Assembly: GCA_037138595.1 (NCBI GenBank)
Contig: JBAXIB010000019.1
Coordinates: 1-63,802 of the forward strand
Reading direction: 5' to 3'
Length of the DNA stretch: 63,802 bases
DNA from: UBA4742 sp037138595
GTDB taxonomy: Bacteria; Actinomycetota; Acidimicrobiia; Acidimicrobiales; Acidimicrobilacustridaceae
This document shows positions 1 to 8,239 of the stretch, one piece after another. The position numbers and the translations under genes were made by a program. Positions within the stretch are counted from its first letter, which is position 1. The number at the start of each line of letters is the position of its first letter. Below the pieces are notes generated by a model, which made no database searches, was not told the DNA's origin, and worked only from the letters and a program-made list of their open reading frames with translations.

Positions 1-55
1 AACCGCAGCAATTCGCGGGCAACCGCAGCAATTCGCGGGCAACCGCAGCAATTCG
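1..55. repeat. 20-bp tandem repeat, 2.75 copies visible
   Basis: The window opens with two identical 20-bp units (AACCGCAGCAATTCGCGGGC) followed by the first 15 bases of a third. The array probably continues to the left of the window. Each unit can fold CCGC against GCGG. Across unit junctions GCGG-GCAA-CCGC forms a 4-bp stem closed by a GNRA-type loop. No open reading frame reads convincingly through it, and it lies directly before a terminator, so it is probably 3'-untranslated or intergenic. Confidence 0.9.
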
Positions 56-59
56 TATC

Positions 60-115
60 AAGGTTGGATTGAACCATCGAAGCGCTTTTTGCTTCACGTT
101 CGATCCAACCTTTTT
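60..115 (+). terminator. Intrinsic terminator with branched stem
   Basis: Bases 60-74 pair with 98-112 to give a 15-bp stem with a single G-U pair, closed around an inner hairpin (79-83 with 91-95). The stem runs into TTTTT at 111-115. The T-tract is on the plus strand, so it ends transcription arriving from the left of the window. It overlaps a possible upstream GTG/TTG extension of the next gene, which supports starting that gene at 140. Confidence 0.8.
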
Positions 116-139
116 GCGTCGTCACGGTACGATGCACCC

Positions 140-1000
140 ATGGAGTCGGTCAGCGTGATCATTCCCGCGTTCAACGCGGGCGATGTCCTTGGGCGCCAAC
201 TTGAAGCGCTTGCTGCACAAGATTTTGACCAACCATTCGAAGTGGTCATTGGCGACAACGGGTCAACGGACAACACTCGCGAAGTCGGGGTGAGTTTTGC
301 TGATCGCTTCGACCGATTAGTGGTCATCGACGCGTCGGCTGGTGTAGGAGCGGGCGGTGCTCGCAATATCGCGATTGCCAACGCGACGGGATCGATCCTC
401 GCGTTTTGTGACAGCGACGACGTCGCTTCGCCATCTTGGCTTCGCAACATCGTTGCGCCACTGACTCACCAGCATGCAGTCGTTGCCGGAAAAATACGAT
501 TGGTCACCTACGACGAGTTTGCCCGCCGAATGCCACCGGCGCGACCTCATAGTCCCCAGCCATCGCTACTCGGTTTTCTCGCTTATGCCAACACGTGCAA
601 CATGGCAATTCTCGCGACTGATTTCGCCCGAATAGGCGGCTTCGATGAAACATTTCGTTACGCCGAGGACGTCGAACATTCTTGGCGAGCACAGCTCAAG
701 GGAATCCCACTCGTAGACGCGCCCGAGGCCCAAATTTGGAAGATTCGGCGAGCGAATTCGCCTGAAGAATGGCGCCAGCACTTCCGCTGGGGTCAGGCGC
801 ATCCGCAATTGTTCGGCAAATTTCGAAACGACGGGCTCCTCCGACCTCCGATGAAGGTTACGGCCGTCAAATACGTCAAAGTCATTGGCCATGTATTGCT
901 CGCTTGGCTTCCCAGCCATCGAAAGCGTGCGCTGCGAGACTCAGCTACCCGGGCGGGGCACCTCGCTGGGTCAATCAAATATCGGGTTTGGTATCCCTAA
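140..1000 (+). CDS. Family 2 glycosyltransferase
   Basis: A 286-residue GT-A fold glycosyltransferase. The N-terminus VSVIIPAFNAG and the nucleotide-binding segment around GDNGSTDNT are typical of family 2. The acidic metal-binding motif is CDSDD (near residue 93), and GGFDETFRYAEDVEHSWR supplies the C-terminal ED catalytic motif. It should transfer a sugar from a nucleotide-sugar donor in the cytoplasm; the acceptor cannot be told from sequence. The ATG at 140 was chosen because the longer frame from 89 would begin inside the terminator stem. It stands alone on the plus strand, convergent with the next gene, so no cell-wall or polysaccharide cluster around it narrows the role. Confidence 0.88.
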   Translation: MESVSVIIPAFNAGDVLGRQLEALAAQDFDQPFEVVIGDNGSTDNTREVGVSFADRFDRLVVIDASAGVGAGGARNIAIANATGSILAFCDSDDVASPSWLRNIVAPLTHQHAVVAGKIRLVTYDEFARRMPPARPHSPQPSLLGFLAYANTCNMAILATDFARIGGFDETFRYAEDVEHSWRAQLKGIPLVDAPEAQIWKIRRANSPEEWRQHFRWGQAHPQLFGKFRNDGLLRPPMKVTAVKYVKVIGHVLLAWLPSHRKRALRDSATRAGHLAGSIKYRVWYP

Positions 1001-1002
1001 GG

Positions 1003-1017
1003 ACTGAACGTTTCAGT
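1003..1017. terminator. Small convergent hairpin
   Basis: ACTGAA-CGT-TTCAGT is a perfect 6-bp stem with a 3-nt loop lying exactly between two convergent genes and including the stop codon of the minus-strand one. There is only a short T-run after it, so a weak bidirectional terminator is the most that can be claimed. Confidence 0.3.
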
Positions 1018-1921
1018 TTGCGCCATATACCGGAACAGCAGCAGGCGCTTCCCGCAATAGATCACGAACAACTGCGCCAATTTCGTCTGCGTCCCAACGC
1101 GCGCCTTTATCGAACGTTGGTCCGTGCTGCCAACCATCGGCTATTCCAATTTTGCCGCCTTCGATCTCAAAGACTCGACCAGTCACGTCACGCGAGTCCA
1201 CCGATCCAAGCCATGCAACAAATGGCGCGATGTTTTCCGGGGCCATCGCATCGAACTCACCTTCAGTGGGCTGAGCCATCGTCTGGGCGAACACTTCCTC
1301 AGTCATGCGGGTACGGGCTGCCGGCGCAATCGCATTCGCAGTCACGCCATAGCGCCCGAACTCGGCTGCCTCAACCAATGTCAACGCGGTAATACCGGCC
1401 TTCGCCGCTGAATAGTTTCCCTGGCCCACGCTTCCCATGAGTCCGGCACCAGAGCTGGTGTTAATGATTCGCCCTTCGACGACCTCGCCCGCCTTGGCAC
1501 GATCACGCCAGTAGGCAACAGCATGGCGAGTCGGGGCAAAATGGCCTTTCAAGTGCACGCGCATGACGGCGTCCCATTCTTCTTCTGAAGTATTCGCCAA
1601 CATTCGGTCGCGCAAAAATCCTGCGTTGTTCACGACGACGTCAAGGCGTCCGAATGCGTCGACCGCGCTCGCAACTAATCGTTCCGCCTGGCCCCAGTCA
1701 GCCACATCGGCACCGTTGGCGATCGCGTCACCACCGGCAGAACGAATGGCATCGACGACCTCGCCAGCCGGCCCGGTCGAGCCGCCGCTTCCATCGATCT
1801 CGGCGCCGACATCATTTACCACAACCTTGGCCCCTTGACGAGCGAATTCGAGCGCATGTTCGCGGCCGATCCCTCGACCTGCTCCAGTAACGATGACCAC
1901 TCGACCTTCACAAATACCCAT
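1013..1921 (-). CDS. Short-chain dehydrogenase, Rv3548c-like (steroid ring catabolism)
   Basis: A 302-residue classical SDR. It has the Rossmann motif TGAGRGIG near residue 13, the NNAG motif, a catalytic Ser in NTSSGAG and the YSAAK active-site tetrad. It keeps an extra C-terminal stretch beyond the 250-residue core, as in the larger hydroxyacyl/hydroxysteroid dehydrogenases. The opening GICEGRVVIVTGAGRGIGR and overall layout match my memory of Mycobacterium tuberculosis Rv3548c, a KstR2-regulon SDR. That makes oxidation of a hydroxyacyl-CoA in HIP degradation the best guess. The ATG at 1921 fits the family start better than the one at 1942. It is divergent from the LLM oxidoreductase with about 70 bp between them. 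Confidence 0.85.
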   Translation of the reverse strand: MGICEGRVVIVTGAGRGIGREHALEFARQGAKVVVNDVGAEIDGSGGSTGPAGEVVDAIRSAGGDAIANGADVADWGQAERLVASAVDAFGRLDVVVNNAGFLRDRMLANTSEEEWDAVMRVHLKGHFAPTRHAVAYWRDRAKAGEVVEGRIINTSSGAGLMGSVGQGNYSAAKAGITALTLVEAAEFGRYGVTANAIAPAARTRMTEEVFAQTMAQPTEGEFDAMAPENIAPFVAWLGSVDSRDVTGRVFEIEGGKIGIADGWQHGPTFDKGARWDADEIGAVVRDLLREAPAAVPVYGAN

Positions 1922-1990
1922 AACCCGATCATCGCACGCCAATGCAACTGGTCGTCAAAACCACCGATGATGAGGCGATAGCGTTCGCCC

Positions 1991-2824
1991 ATGCGTCACG
2001 GGATCACCATCATCGCCACCGATCAAACAATTGACGTCGTAACGCTTGCTCGCGAGGTGGAAGCCCGAGGTTTTGATTCGCTGTACTTGCCCGAACATAC
2101 CCATATCCCAACCAGCAGAATTACTCCCCCGCCTACCGGTGAACCTGAACTACTTGAGGAGTACAAGCGCATCCTCGACCCACTCGTGGCGCTCGCCGCA
2201 GCAGCCGCAGTGACCGAACGAATCACCTTGGGAACCGGGATCGCGCTGCCAGCACAACGCGAACCGATTGTCACCGCGAAAGCGATCGCCACACTCGACC
2301 TCATTGCAAAGGGCCGAGTTGTGCTTGGTATCGGATTCGGATGGAACGAAGATGAGATCATCGATCATGGCGTGACGATGAAGAATCGTCGTGCGGTCGC
2401 GAGGGAACACGTCCTCGCAATGCAAGCGCTTTGGCGTGATGACATCGCGAACTTCGACGGAGACCACGTTCGATTTTCTGATAGTTGGATGTGGCCTAAA
2501 CCAGTCGCTCGTCAAGTTCCGATCCTCATCGGTGGCGCACCCGGCCCGAAAATTTTTGAACACATTGCCGAGTATGCCGATGGGTGGATTCCGGTCGGAG
2601 GTGCAGGTATGGCTAAATCGATCCCCGATTTGCAACACGCAATGGTTGATGTCGGGCGTGATCCATCCACGCTGCAGATCGTGCCGTTCGGATCGCTTCC
2701 GGACCCAGGGAAACTGGACTATTTCGCGTCTATCGGTGTCACCGAATGCGTCTTTCGTATTCCACCTGCTCCAGCTGATGTCGTTTTGCCGATTCTCGAT
2801 GAATGGGCAGCGCTCATTGCATGA
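1991..2824 (+). CDS. LLM-class F420-dependent oxidoreductase
   Basis: A 277-residue luciferase-like (bacterial bilin/LLM) TIM-barrel protein. Family marks are REVEARGFDSLYLPEHTH near the N-terminus, LGTGIALPAQREP, the GRVVLGIGFGWNEDE segment and the VPILIGGAPGPKIFE segment with a following YADGWIPV. Such actinobacterial proteins usually use reduced F420, less often FMN, to reduce or oxidise small organics. The length fits the short TIGR03619-type subgroup. The ATG at 1991 follows the divergent SDR promoter region. Its substrate is unknown; the neighbours suggest a sterol or acyl-CoA intermediate. Confidence 0.85.
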   Translation: MRHGITIIATDQTIDVVTLAREVEARGFDSLYLPEHTHIPTSRITPPPTGEPELLEEYKRILDPLVALAAAAAVTERITLGTGIALPAQREPIVTAKAIATLDLIAKGRVVLGIGFGWNEDEIIDHGVTMKNRRAVAREHVLAMQALWRDDIANFDGDHVRFSDSWMWPKPVARQVPILIGGAPGPKIFEHIAEYADGWIPVGGAGMAKSIPDLQHAMVDVGRDPSTLQIVPFGSLPDPGKLDYFASIGVTECVFRIPPAPADVVLPILDEWAALIA

Positions 2825-2864
2825 CAACCCGGCGACGAAGGCTGCCAGCGCCTAGTTTGGCGCC

Positions 2865-3098
2865 ATGCCCCATGTCGTCGGTGCGCTCGGATCTCGACCT
2901 GCAGCAAAAGGATTCGGCCGCAATCAACGCGGCTCGACGGGCGGACGCGAGCCAAAAGGCATGCAACACGCGATCGACACCGCTACCGGCGACCCCGCAT
3001 GTGGAACCCTCGACTCGTTACGCACATTTGACGAAATCGAGTGGGCACCCAACGGTGAGTGGTGCCAAGAGTGCGAAGCAATCGTTCCGTTCATTTAA
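2865..3098 (+). CDS. Small hypothetical protein with CGT...WCxxC motif
   Basis: A 77-residue reading frame in the gap between the LLM oxidoreductase and the convergent thiolase. The last 45 residues (from an internal Met at 2964) look protein-like: HAIDTATGDPACGT, then FDEIEWAPNGEWCQEC and a short hydrophobic end. One His and three Cys could form a metal site. The first 30 residues are low in recognisable structure, so translation may really begin at 2964. No known family is recognised and no clear ribosome site is visible, hence the modest confidence. Confidence 0.5.
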   Translation: MPHVVGALGSRPAAKGFGRNQRGSTGGREPKGMQHAIDTATGDPACGTLDSLRTFDEIEWAPNGEWCQECEAIVPFI

Positions 3099-3113
3099 CT
3101 AGCGAACCAGTTG

Positions 3114-4265
3114 TTAGAGACGTTCGATAATGGTCACGTTTGCTTGGCCGCCACCCTCACACATCGTCTGCATCCCGTAACGTCCGCCGGTGCGCTCAAG
3201 TTCATTGAGCAACGTTGTCATGAGGCGAACGCCGGTCGCTCCAAGCGGATGGCCGAGCGCGATGGCACCGCCATTGACGTTGACTCGAGCCGGGTCCGCA
3301 CCGGTTTCTTTCTGCCACGCCAACACAACCGAGGCAAATGCCTCATTGATTTCGACCAAATCCATCTGGTCAATTGTCATGCCAGACTTTGCCAGCGCAA
3401 ACTCGGTCGCAGGAATCGGTGCCGACAACATGAACACCGGATCGCCGCCGCGCACGCTGAGGTGATGAATCCGAGCACGCGGCGTAAGGCCGTGGTCCTT
3501 GACGGCCTGCTCACTCGCGATCAGCATCGCCGCGCCAGCATCGCTGATCTGGCTTGATACAGCGGCGGTAATAAAACCTCCGTCGCGAATGGTTTTCAAC
3601 GTCGCCATCTTTTCCAAACTGGTCTCTCGGCGAAAACCTTCGTCCGAGGTGACTCCCTCGAATGGCGCGATCTCGTTTTCAAAACGACCTTCGTCAGTCG
3701 CCTGCGCGGCCCGACGATGACTTTCGAGCGCGAACACCTCCATGTCGTATCGGCTGATGCCCCATTTCTCGGCAATCAGATCCGCGCCCCGGAACTGACT
3801 GATCTCCTGGTCGCCGTAACGCTCGAGCCAGCCTTTCGAACCGCTAAACAGCGCGGGCAAATCCATGCCATCGGTCACGGTCATAGCCGACGAGATCGGG
3901 ATCATCGACATGTTTTGCACACCGCCGGCGACGATCAGGTCCGATGTGCCGCTCATAACTGCTTGCGCCGCAAAATGCACTGCTTGTTGCGATGATCCGC
4001 ACTGGCGGTCAATCGTCGCACCGGGAACATGCTCGGGGAGTCCCGCCGCCAACCACGACGTCCGAGCGATATCACCCGCTTGCGGGCCAATCGTGTCCAG
4101 ACAACCGAACACGACATCTTCGACTGCGCCTGGGTCAACGCCAGTGCGACTCATCAATTGTTGTAACGGGAAGGCGCCGAGATCGGCAGGATGCACATGG
4201 CTCAGACCTCCCCCGCGCTTGCCAACCGGGGTGCGAACAGCATCGATGATGTAGGCCTCAGCCAT
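3114..4265 (-). CDS. fadA6: Acetyl-CoA acyltransferase, FadA6-like thiolase
   Basis: A 383-residue degradative thiolase. The nucleophilic Cys is in DRQCGSSQQA (near residue 90), the His in NEAFA and GGAIALGHPLGATG regions, and the second Cys in MCEGGGQANVTIIERL at the C-terminus. It is close along its whole length to my memory of mycobacterial FadA6 (Rv3556c), including VDRQCGSSQQ, GDQEISQFRG and the identical last residues. FadA6 performs the thiolytic step on the ring-opened product late in HIP degradation. It is third in a minus-strand run with two acyl-CoA dehydrogenases, 17 bp after the preceding stop. Confidence 0.9.
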   Translation of the reverse strand: MAEAYIIDAVRTPVGKRGGGLSHVHPADLGAFPLQQLMSRTGVDPGAVEDVVFGCLDTIGPQAGDIARTSWLAAGLPEHVPGATIDRQCGSSQQAVHFAAQAVMSGTSDLIVAGGVQNMSMIPISSAMTVTDGMDLPALFSGSKGWLERYGDQEISQFRGADLIAEKWGISRYDMEVFALESHRRAAQATDEGRFENEIAPFEGVTSDEGFRRETSLEKMATLKTIRDGGFITAAVSSQISDAGAAMLIASEQAVKDHGLTPRARIHHLSVRGGDPVFMLSAPIPATEFALAKSGMTIDQMDLVEINEAFASVVLAWQKETGADPARVNVNGGAIALGHPLGATGVRLMTTLLNELERTGGRYGMQTMCEGGGQANVTIIERL

Positions 4266-4282
4266 AGTGAGCTCCTGTTATG

Positions 4283-5350
4283 TCAAGTGGATTCGGAAAA
4301 TGGAACGGGACCAAGCACAAACTCGGCAATGCGACCTCGGTGATAAGCAGCGTCTCCCCACGACGCGGCAAGTGCCCAAACCCGCTTCAAATAGAGATGC
4401 AGGTCGTATTCGACCGTATAGCCAATGGCGCCGTGACATTGCAGCGCGTGGCGACCAACCAGCGCGGCCGCGTCGCTCGCGGCCGACTTGGCGTGGGCTA
4501 CTGATCGTGACGCGGTCGATTCGCCCATCGCAACGGCATAGGCCGCCGCGTACACGACCGGTCGAGCGAACTCTAGGCGTAATGCGGCATCAGCCAGATG
4601 GTGCTTAACCGCTTGAAATGAACCAATTGGAACGCCAAATTGCTGACGCTGCTGCACATAGTCAACCGTCATGTCGAGCATCGTTTGAGCGAGGCCGATC
4701 AGTTGGGCGGCACTTCCCAGCGCACCCCGATCTTGCCCGGCCGCGATCACCGCCGAGAGTTCGTCAGTCATCAATTCCGAATCCGCACGCACCGCACGGT
4801 CTCGATCCCATGAAATGGTCGCGACATCGCGAGCGCCATCAATCGATGGTTGCGCGATTGCGGTCACATCATCACCGGTAACCAACCATAAGGTTTGGTT
4901 TTCAGCGACGACCACTAAGTCGGCATTAGTCGCGTGGGAAACTAGGGGTGAACCGTCGAGTGAAACTGCGACGACGGCTGAACCATCGGCGATGCGCGGC
5001 AGCCACTCGTCAGCGACCGAACGCAGCGAGCCACTACTTAGCGTCGCGAGCTGCGCCAGCATTGGTGCCGCTACCGCTGCGGTTTCGACGAGTGGATCGG
5101 GTAATCCCACGCGACCGCTGTGCTCGAGTAGCAACACGAAATCGAGCTCCGTCAAGCCGAGGCCGCCGGATGCTTCGGGGACTTGAATCCCCACCACACC
5201 CATCTCAGCCAACGCCGCCCACACCTCGGGGAGACGACCGTTTCCCGCCGCCCATGCGTGGCGCAACTGCGGGGCTTGGCACTGTTTGTCAAGCAAGTCC
5301 CGAACTGCGTCGCGAAAGAGCAGTTGGTCGTCAGTGAATGCGAAATGCAT
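4283..5350 (-). CDS. Acyl-CoA dehydrogenase, small-subunit type (FadE32/33-like)
   Basis: A 355-residue acyl-CoA dehydrogenase of the shorter, divergent type that in mycobacteria forms alpha2beta2 heterotetramers with a larger partner. It has the N-terminal FTDDQLLFRDAVRDLL helix, a middle domain poor in the usual WCQG.SEP motif, and the C-terminal ALQCHGAIGYTVEYDLHLYLKR helix. FAD-dependent alpha,beta-dehydrogenation of a steroid-derived acyl-CoA is likely. It starts 4 bp after the stop of the large acyl-CoA dehydrogenase, so the two are surely co-transcribed. The ATG at 5350 was chosen since upstream codons do not match the family. Whether it corresponds to FadE32 or FadE33 (IpdE2) cannot be settled here. 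Confidence 0.87.
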   Translation of the reverse strand: MHFAFTDDQLLFRDAVRDLLDKQCQAPQLRHAWAAGNGRLPEVWAALAEMGVVGIQVPEASGGLGLTELDFVLLLEHSGRVGLPDPLVETAAVAAPMLAQLATLSSGSLRSVADEWLPRIADGSAVVAVSLDGSPLVSHATNADLVVVAENQTLWLVTGDDVTAIAQPSIDGARDVATISWDRDRAVRADSELMTDELSAVIAAGQDRGALGSAAQLIGLAQTMLDMTVDYVQQRQQFGVPIGSFQAVKHHLADAALRLEFARPVVYAAAYAVAMGESTASRSVAHAKSAASDAAALVGRHALQCHGAIGYTVEYDLHLYLKRVWALAASWGDAAYHRGRIAEFVLGPVPFSEST

Positions 5351-5354
5351 GGCG

Positions 5355-6524
5355 CTACTTCCTCGGCAATCCGAGTACGCGCTCGGCAATGACGTTGCGC
5401 TGAATTTCGTTCGTGCCGGCATAGATCGGACCGGACAACGCGAACTGATAACCCTTCATCCATGCGCCGCGATCAACTGCCGCCGCAGCATCACCGTCGA
5501 GTTCCGCCAGTGGTCCAATCAAGTCGAGTGCGGCTTGGTGGAGGCGAACATCAAGTTCAGACCACCACACTTTGTTCAGGCTCGACCGAGCACCGAGCGA
5601 CCGACCATCAACCATGTCGGTGACGTCGCGCAAGGTGAAAAGCCGATACGCCTCTGCATCCATCCATGCTTGCGCAACGGCATCGCGAAATGCCGGATTG
5701 GTCGAGGTCACACCTTGTCGATGGTACAGATCGACGAGTCGATCGCAGGCAGCGGTGAACCGACCGGGACTGCGGAGCGTAAGGCCGCGTTCTGATGAAG
5801 TCGTGGCCATCGCCACTGACCAACCTTCGTTCACCCCACCAAGCACATCGGTGTCCGGTACAAAGACATCTTCGAAAAAGACCTCGGCAAATCCCTCATC
5901 GCCATCAAGGCGACCTACGCCTCGAACGGTGACGCCTTCGGCATCGAGTGGAATCATCAAATAGGACATTCCACGGTGACGCTCAGCAGTTGGATCAGTT
6001 CGAAAGAGTCCGAAAAGGTGGGTACAAAACGCGCCGCGCGTCGTCCACGTTTTTTGCCCCGTGACTCGCCATCCACCGGCCTCATCATCACGTTGCGCTC
6101 GACTCGTGATGCCGGCGAGGTCACTTCCGGCATTCGGTTCGCTCCAACCTTGACACCACAAGTCAGTCGCCGCCGCCATGCGCGGCAAGATGCGGTCCTG
6201 TTGCTCGGGAGTACCAAATTCGAACACGGTTGGAGCCAACAAGAAGATGCCGTTTTGGGTGACTCGCTGGGGCGCTCCAACGCGGTAGTACTCCTCTTCG
6301 AAGATCAACCATTCCCAGAGGCTCGCTCCCCGACCGCCGTACGCCTCAGGCCACGACACGACCGACCATCGAGCAGTGTGAAGTTCGTGTTCCCACTCAA
6401 GATGACGGGCGAAACCATCGGCGGTATCGCCTGATGGCAGCGGCGTCGACGGCACGTGAGCCTCGAGCCAAGATCGCGCTTCAGAGCGGAACGCTTCTTC
6501 GGCGTCGGTAAATGTCAGGTCCAT
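5355..6524 (-). CDS. Acyl-CoA dehydrogenase, FadE31-like large subunit
   Basis: A 389-residue acyl-CoA dehydrogenase with the flavin-binding motif WCQGWSEPNAGSDLA, the KTWTTRGAF strand and the C-terminal IYAGTNEIQRNVIAERVLGL. The position that holds the catalytic Glu in medium-chain enzymes is Ala here (YAGT). A Glu in SSERG further upstream may serve, as in isovaleryl-CoA-type enzymes. The N-terminus FTDAEEAFRSEARSWLEAHVP and the EEEYYRVGAPQRVTQNGIFLL segment recall mycobacterial FadE31. First gene of the run with the small dehydrogenase and the thiolase. Divergent from the amidohydrolase, sharing a 98-bp promoter region. Confidence 0.88.
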   Translation of the reverse strand: MDLTFTDAEEAFRSEARSWLEAHVPSTPLPSGDTADGFARHLEWEHELHTARWSVVSWPEAYGGRGASLWEWLIFEEEYYRVGAPQRVTQNGIFLLAPTVFEFGTPEQQDRILPRMAAATDLWCQGWSEPNAGSDLAGITSRAQRDDEAGGWRVTGQKTWTTRGAFCTHLFGLFRTDPTAERHRGMSYLMIPLDAEGVTVRGVGRLDGDEGFAEVFFEDVFVPDTDVLGGVNEGWSVAMATTSSERGLTLRSPGRFTAACDRLVDLYHRQGVTSTNPAFRDAVAQAWMDAEAYRLFTLRDVTDMVDGRSLGARSSLNKVWWSELDVRLHQAALDLIGPLAELDGDAAAAVDRGAWMKGYQFALSGPIYAGTNEIQRNVIAERVLGLPRK

Positions 6525-6622
6525 CGTCAACAAGCCTGACGTACCATCAGATTGCCCGCAAAGTCAGCGAGTCGAATTCTCGACCTGACACCTCGTCAGA
6601 TCCCTGAGATACCATCCCCCGC

Positions 6623-7837
6623 ATGGGTCAGGTACCGAAAATTATCAGCGTCGATGATCACGTGATCGAGCCACCTCAGGTCTGGACCGACCGCCTACCA
6701 GCGAAATATGCCGACATTGGTCCTCGGGTCGAACGAAAGACCGTTAGCAACCTCAAGTTCAATGGGACCACCTACACCTTTGATCTTGACCCCGACGGTC
6801 GCGTCGCCGATTTTTGGGCGTATGAAGATTTGCTCATGCCCCACCGGCGCATCATCGCCGCCGCTGGATTTCCAGTCGACGAGGTCACGCTCACGCCAAT
6901 CACCTATGACGAGATGCGACCCGGTTGTTATGAAAAGCAAGCCCGACTCGACGACATGGACCTCAACTGGGTCGAAGCGTCACTTTCGTTTCCAACTTTC
7001 CCGAGGTTTTGCGGCCAGACCTTCCTGGAAGCCAAAGATCGCGAACTCGCGATGTTGTGCGTTCGCGCTTACAACGATTGGATGGTCGAAGAGTGGTCGG
7101 CAGGAACCAACAATCGATTGATCCCGCTTTGCCTCATTCCACTGTGGGATCCAATCGCCGCCGGGATCGAAGTTCGCCGCAACGCTGATCGCGGCGTGCG
7201 AGCCGTCTGCTTTAGCGAAGTTCCCTATCACCTTGGTCTGCCCAGTATCCACGACCAAGTGTGGAATCCGTTTTTTCAAGCGTGCCAAGACACCAGCACG
7301 GTGGTGTGCATGCATATTGGGTCGTCGTCAAAGATGCCAGCCACATCGCCTGACGCTCCCGCGTCAGTTCAAGCAACGCTCAGTTTCGGCAATGCGATGT
7401 CCTCGCTCAGCGATTTCCTCTTTTCTGGCGTCCTCGTTCGGTTCCCCTCGTTGAAACTTGCCTACAGCGAAGGTCAAATTGGTTGGATTCCTTACATCCT
7501 CGAACGCGCTGATGACGTTTGGCATCAACACCGCGGCTGGGCATTTCCACCCGAGCAGGTTCCAGAACCGCCATCGACGTACTACTTCCGTCAGGTGTTC
7601 GGCTGTTTCTTCCGCGATCACCACGGGATCAAGTCACTCGACGAATGTGGCGTCGACAACGTCACCTTCGAGGTCGACTACCCCCATTCTGATTCGACGT
7701 GGCCGAACACCAAGGCCGTCGCCGATGAGCTCTTCGCGTCGCTCGACGACGAGACGACCTACAAGCTGGTCCGCGGAAACGCTATTCGCATGCTCGGCCT
7801 CGATCTTGATGCAGGCCATGTCCCGTTATCGAGTTGA
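6623..7837 (+). CDS. Amidohydrolase family 2 protein
   Basis: A 404-residue TIM-barrel metal hydrolase of the amidohydrolase-2 (PF04909) type, the group that includes ACMS decarboxylase. Visible marks are ISVDDHVIEPPQVW at the N-terminus (the DxH metal site), CMHIGSSSKMP in the middle, and NVTFEVDYPHSDSTWP near the C-terminus with the metal/proton-relay Asp and His. In actinobacteria these sit in sterol, aromatic and acyl-CoA clusters as hydrolases or decarboxylases of unassigned substrates. The ATG at 6623 gives the usual family N-terminus. The next small frame overlaps its 3' end by 20 bases. Confidence 0.88.
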   Translation: MGQVPKIISVDDHVIEPPQVWTDRLPAKYADIGPRVERKTVSNLKFNGTTYTFDLDPDGRVADFWAYEDLLMPHRRIIAAAGFPVDEVTLTPITYDEMRPGCYEKQARLDDMDLNWVEASLSFPTFPRFCGQTFLEAKDRELAMLCVRAYNDWMVEEWSAGTNNRLIPLCLIPLWDPIAAGIEVRRNADRGVRAVCFSEVPYHLGLPSIHDQVWNPFFQACQDTSTVVCMHIGSSSKMPATSPDAPASVQATLSFGNAMSSLSDFLFSGVLVRFPSLKLAYSEGQIGWIPYILERADDVWHQHRGWAFPPEQVPEPPSTYYFRQVFGCFFRDHHGIKSLDECGVDNVTFEVDYPHSDSTWPNTKAVADELFASLDDETTYKLVRGNAIRMLGLDLDAGHVPLSS

Positions 7838-8168
7838 CTTCGCCCGCTCCGATATTTCAGTAACGGCGCGCCCACAACTCGAACCTGAGGCGCGACCGAA
7901 GATCGTCGATGTCTCTGGCGAAATCGAACTCGCTGGTCTTGATGCAATCGTCACGGGTTCGGTACGAGTAACCCTCGACGGCGATCCTCGAGTGACGGCC
8001 AGCATCCCCATCGATGGCGCGCCGGCCGAGATCGACGACGAGGCCGTCGACGAACGCGTGCTACGCGGTGGCACTTCGGTGCCAGCCGGACTCTTCGCCC
8101 GCGGTGGTGTTCCGTTGGTAAATCCGACTTTGTTATTCCGCTGGCGAATGGTGTTAGTCCCGGAATAA
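7818..8168 (+). CDS. Hypothetical beta-rich protein, overlaps amidohydrolase
   Basis: A 116-residue frame starting inside the last codons of the amidohydrolase gene (another ATG lies at 7809), so translational coupling is likely. The sequence is acidic and made of alternating short hydrophobic strands (KIVDVSGEIELAG, AIVTGSVRVTLDG, RVTASIPIDG), ending in a hydrophobic LFRWRMVLVP. No signal peptide, membrane segment or known domain is recognised. Its codon pattern resembles the neighbours and no alternative gene covers the stretch. An accessory to the amidohydrolase is a guess from position only. Confidence 0.6.
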   Translation: MSRYRVDFARSDISVTARPQLEPEARPKIVDVSGEIELAGLDAIVTGSVRVTLDGDPRVTASIPIDGAPAEIDDEAVDERVLRGGTSVPAGLFARGGVPLVNPTLLFRWRMVLVPE

Positions 8169-8213
8169 CCGGTTGCGACTGGTTGATTTGCTCAGAAATA
8201 TCGGGTCTTCCAT

Positions 8214-8235
8214 CTATATAGGAAGTCCTCTATAG
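8214..8235. promoter_or_regulatory. Palindromic operator upstream of tetR
   Basis: A 22-bp imperfect palindrome (18 of 22 positions symmetric) with half-sites CTATATAGGA and TCCTCTATAG, ending 4 bp before the regulator's start codon. Size, symmetry and position are what a TetR-family repressor needs to control its own gene and the P450 operon behind it. The TATATA element may also be part of the promoter. Confidence 0.6.
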
Positions 8236-8239
8236 TTCG

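Noticed and set aside
1..55. Possible CRISPR array
   Set aside because: Direct head-to-tail 20-bp units without spacers; no cas genes nearby.
769..1392. Long plus-strand frame across the glycosyltransferase and SDR ends
   Set aside because: It crosses two well-supported genes and a convergent junction, and its sequence is Arg/Ser/Gln-rich without any domain.
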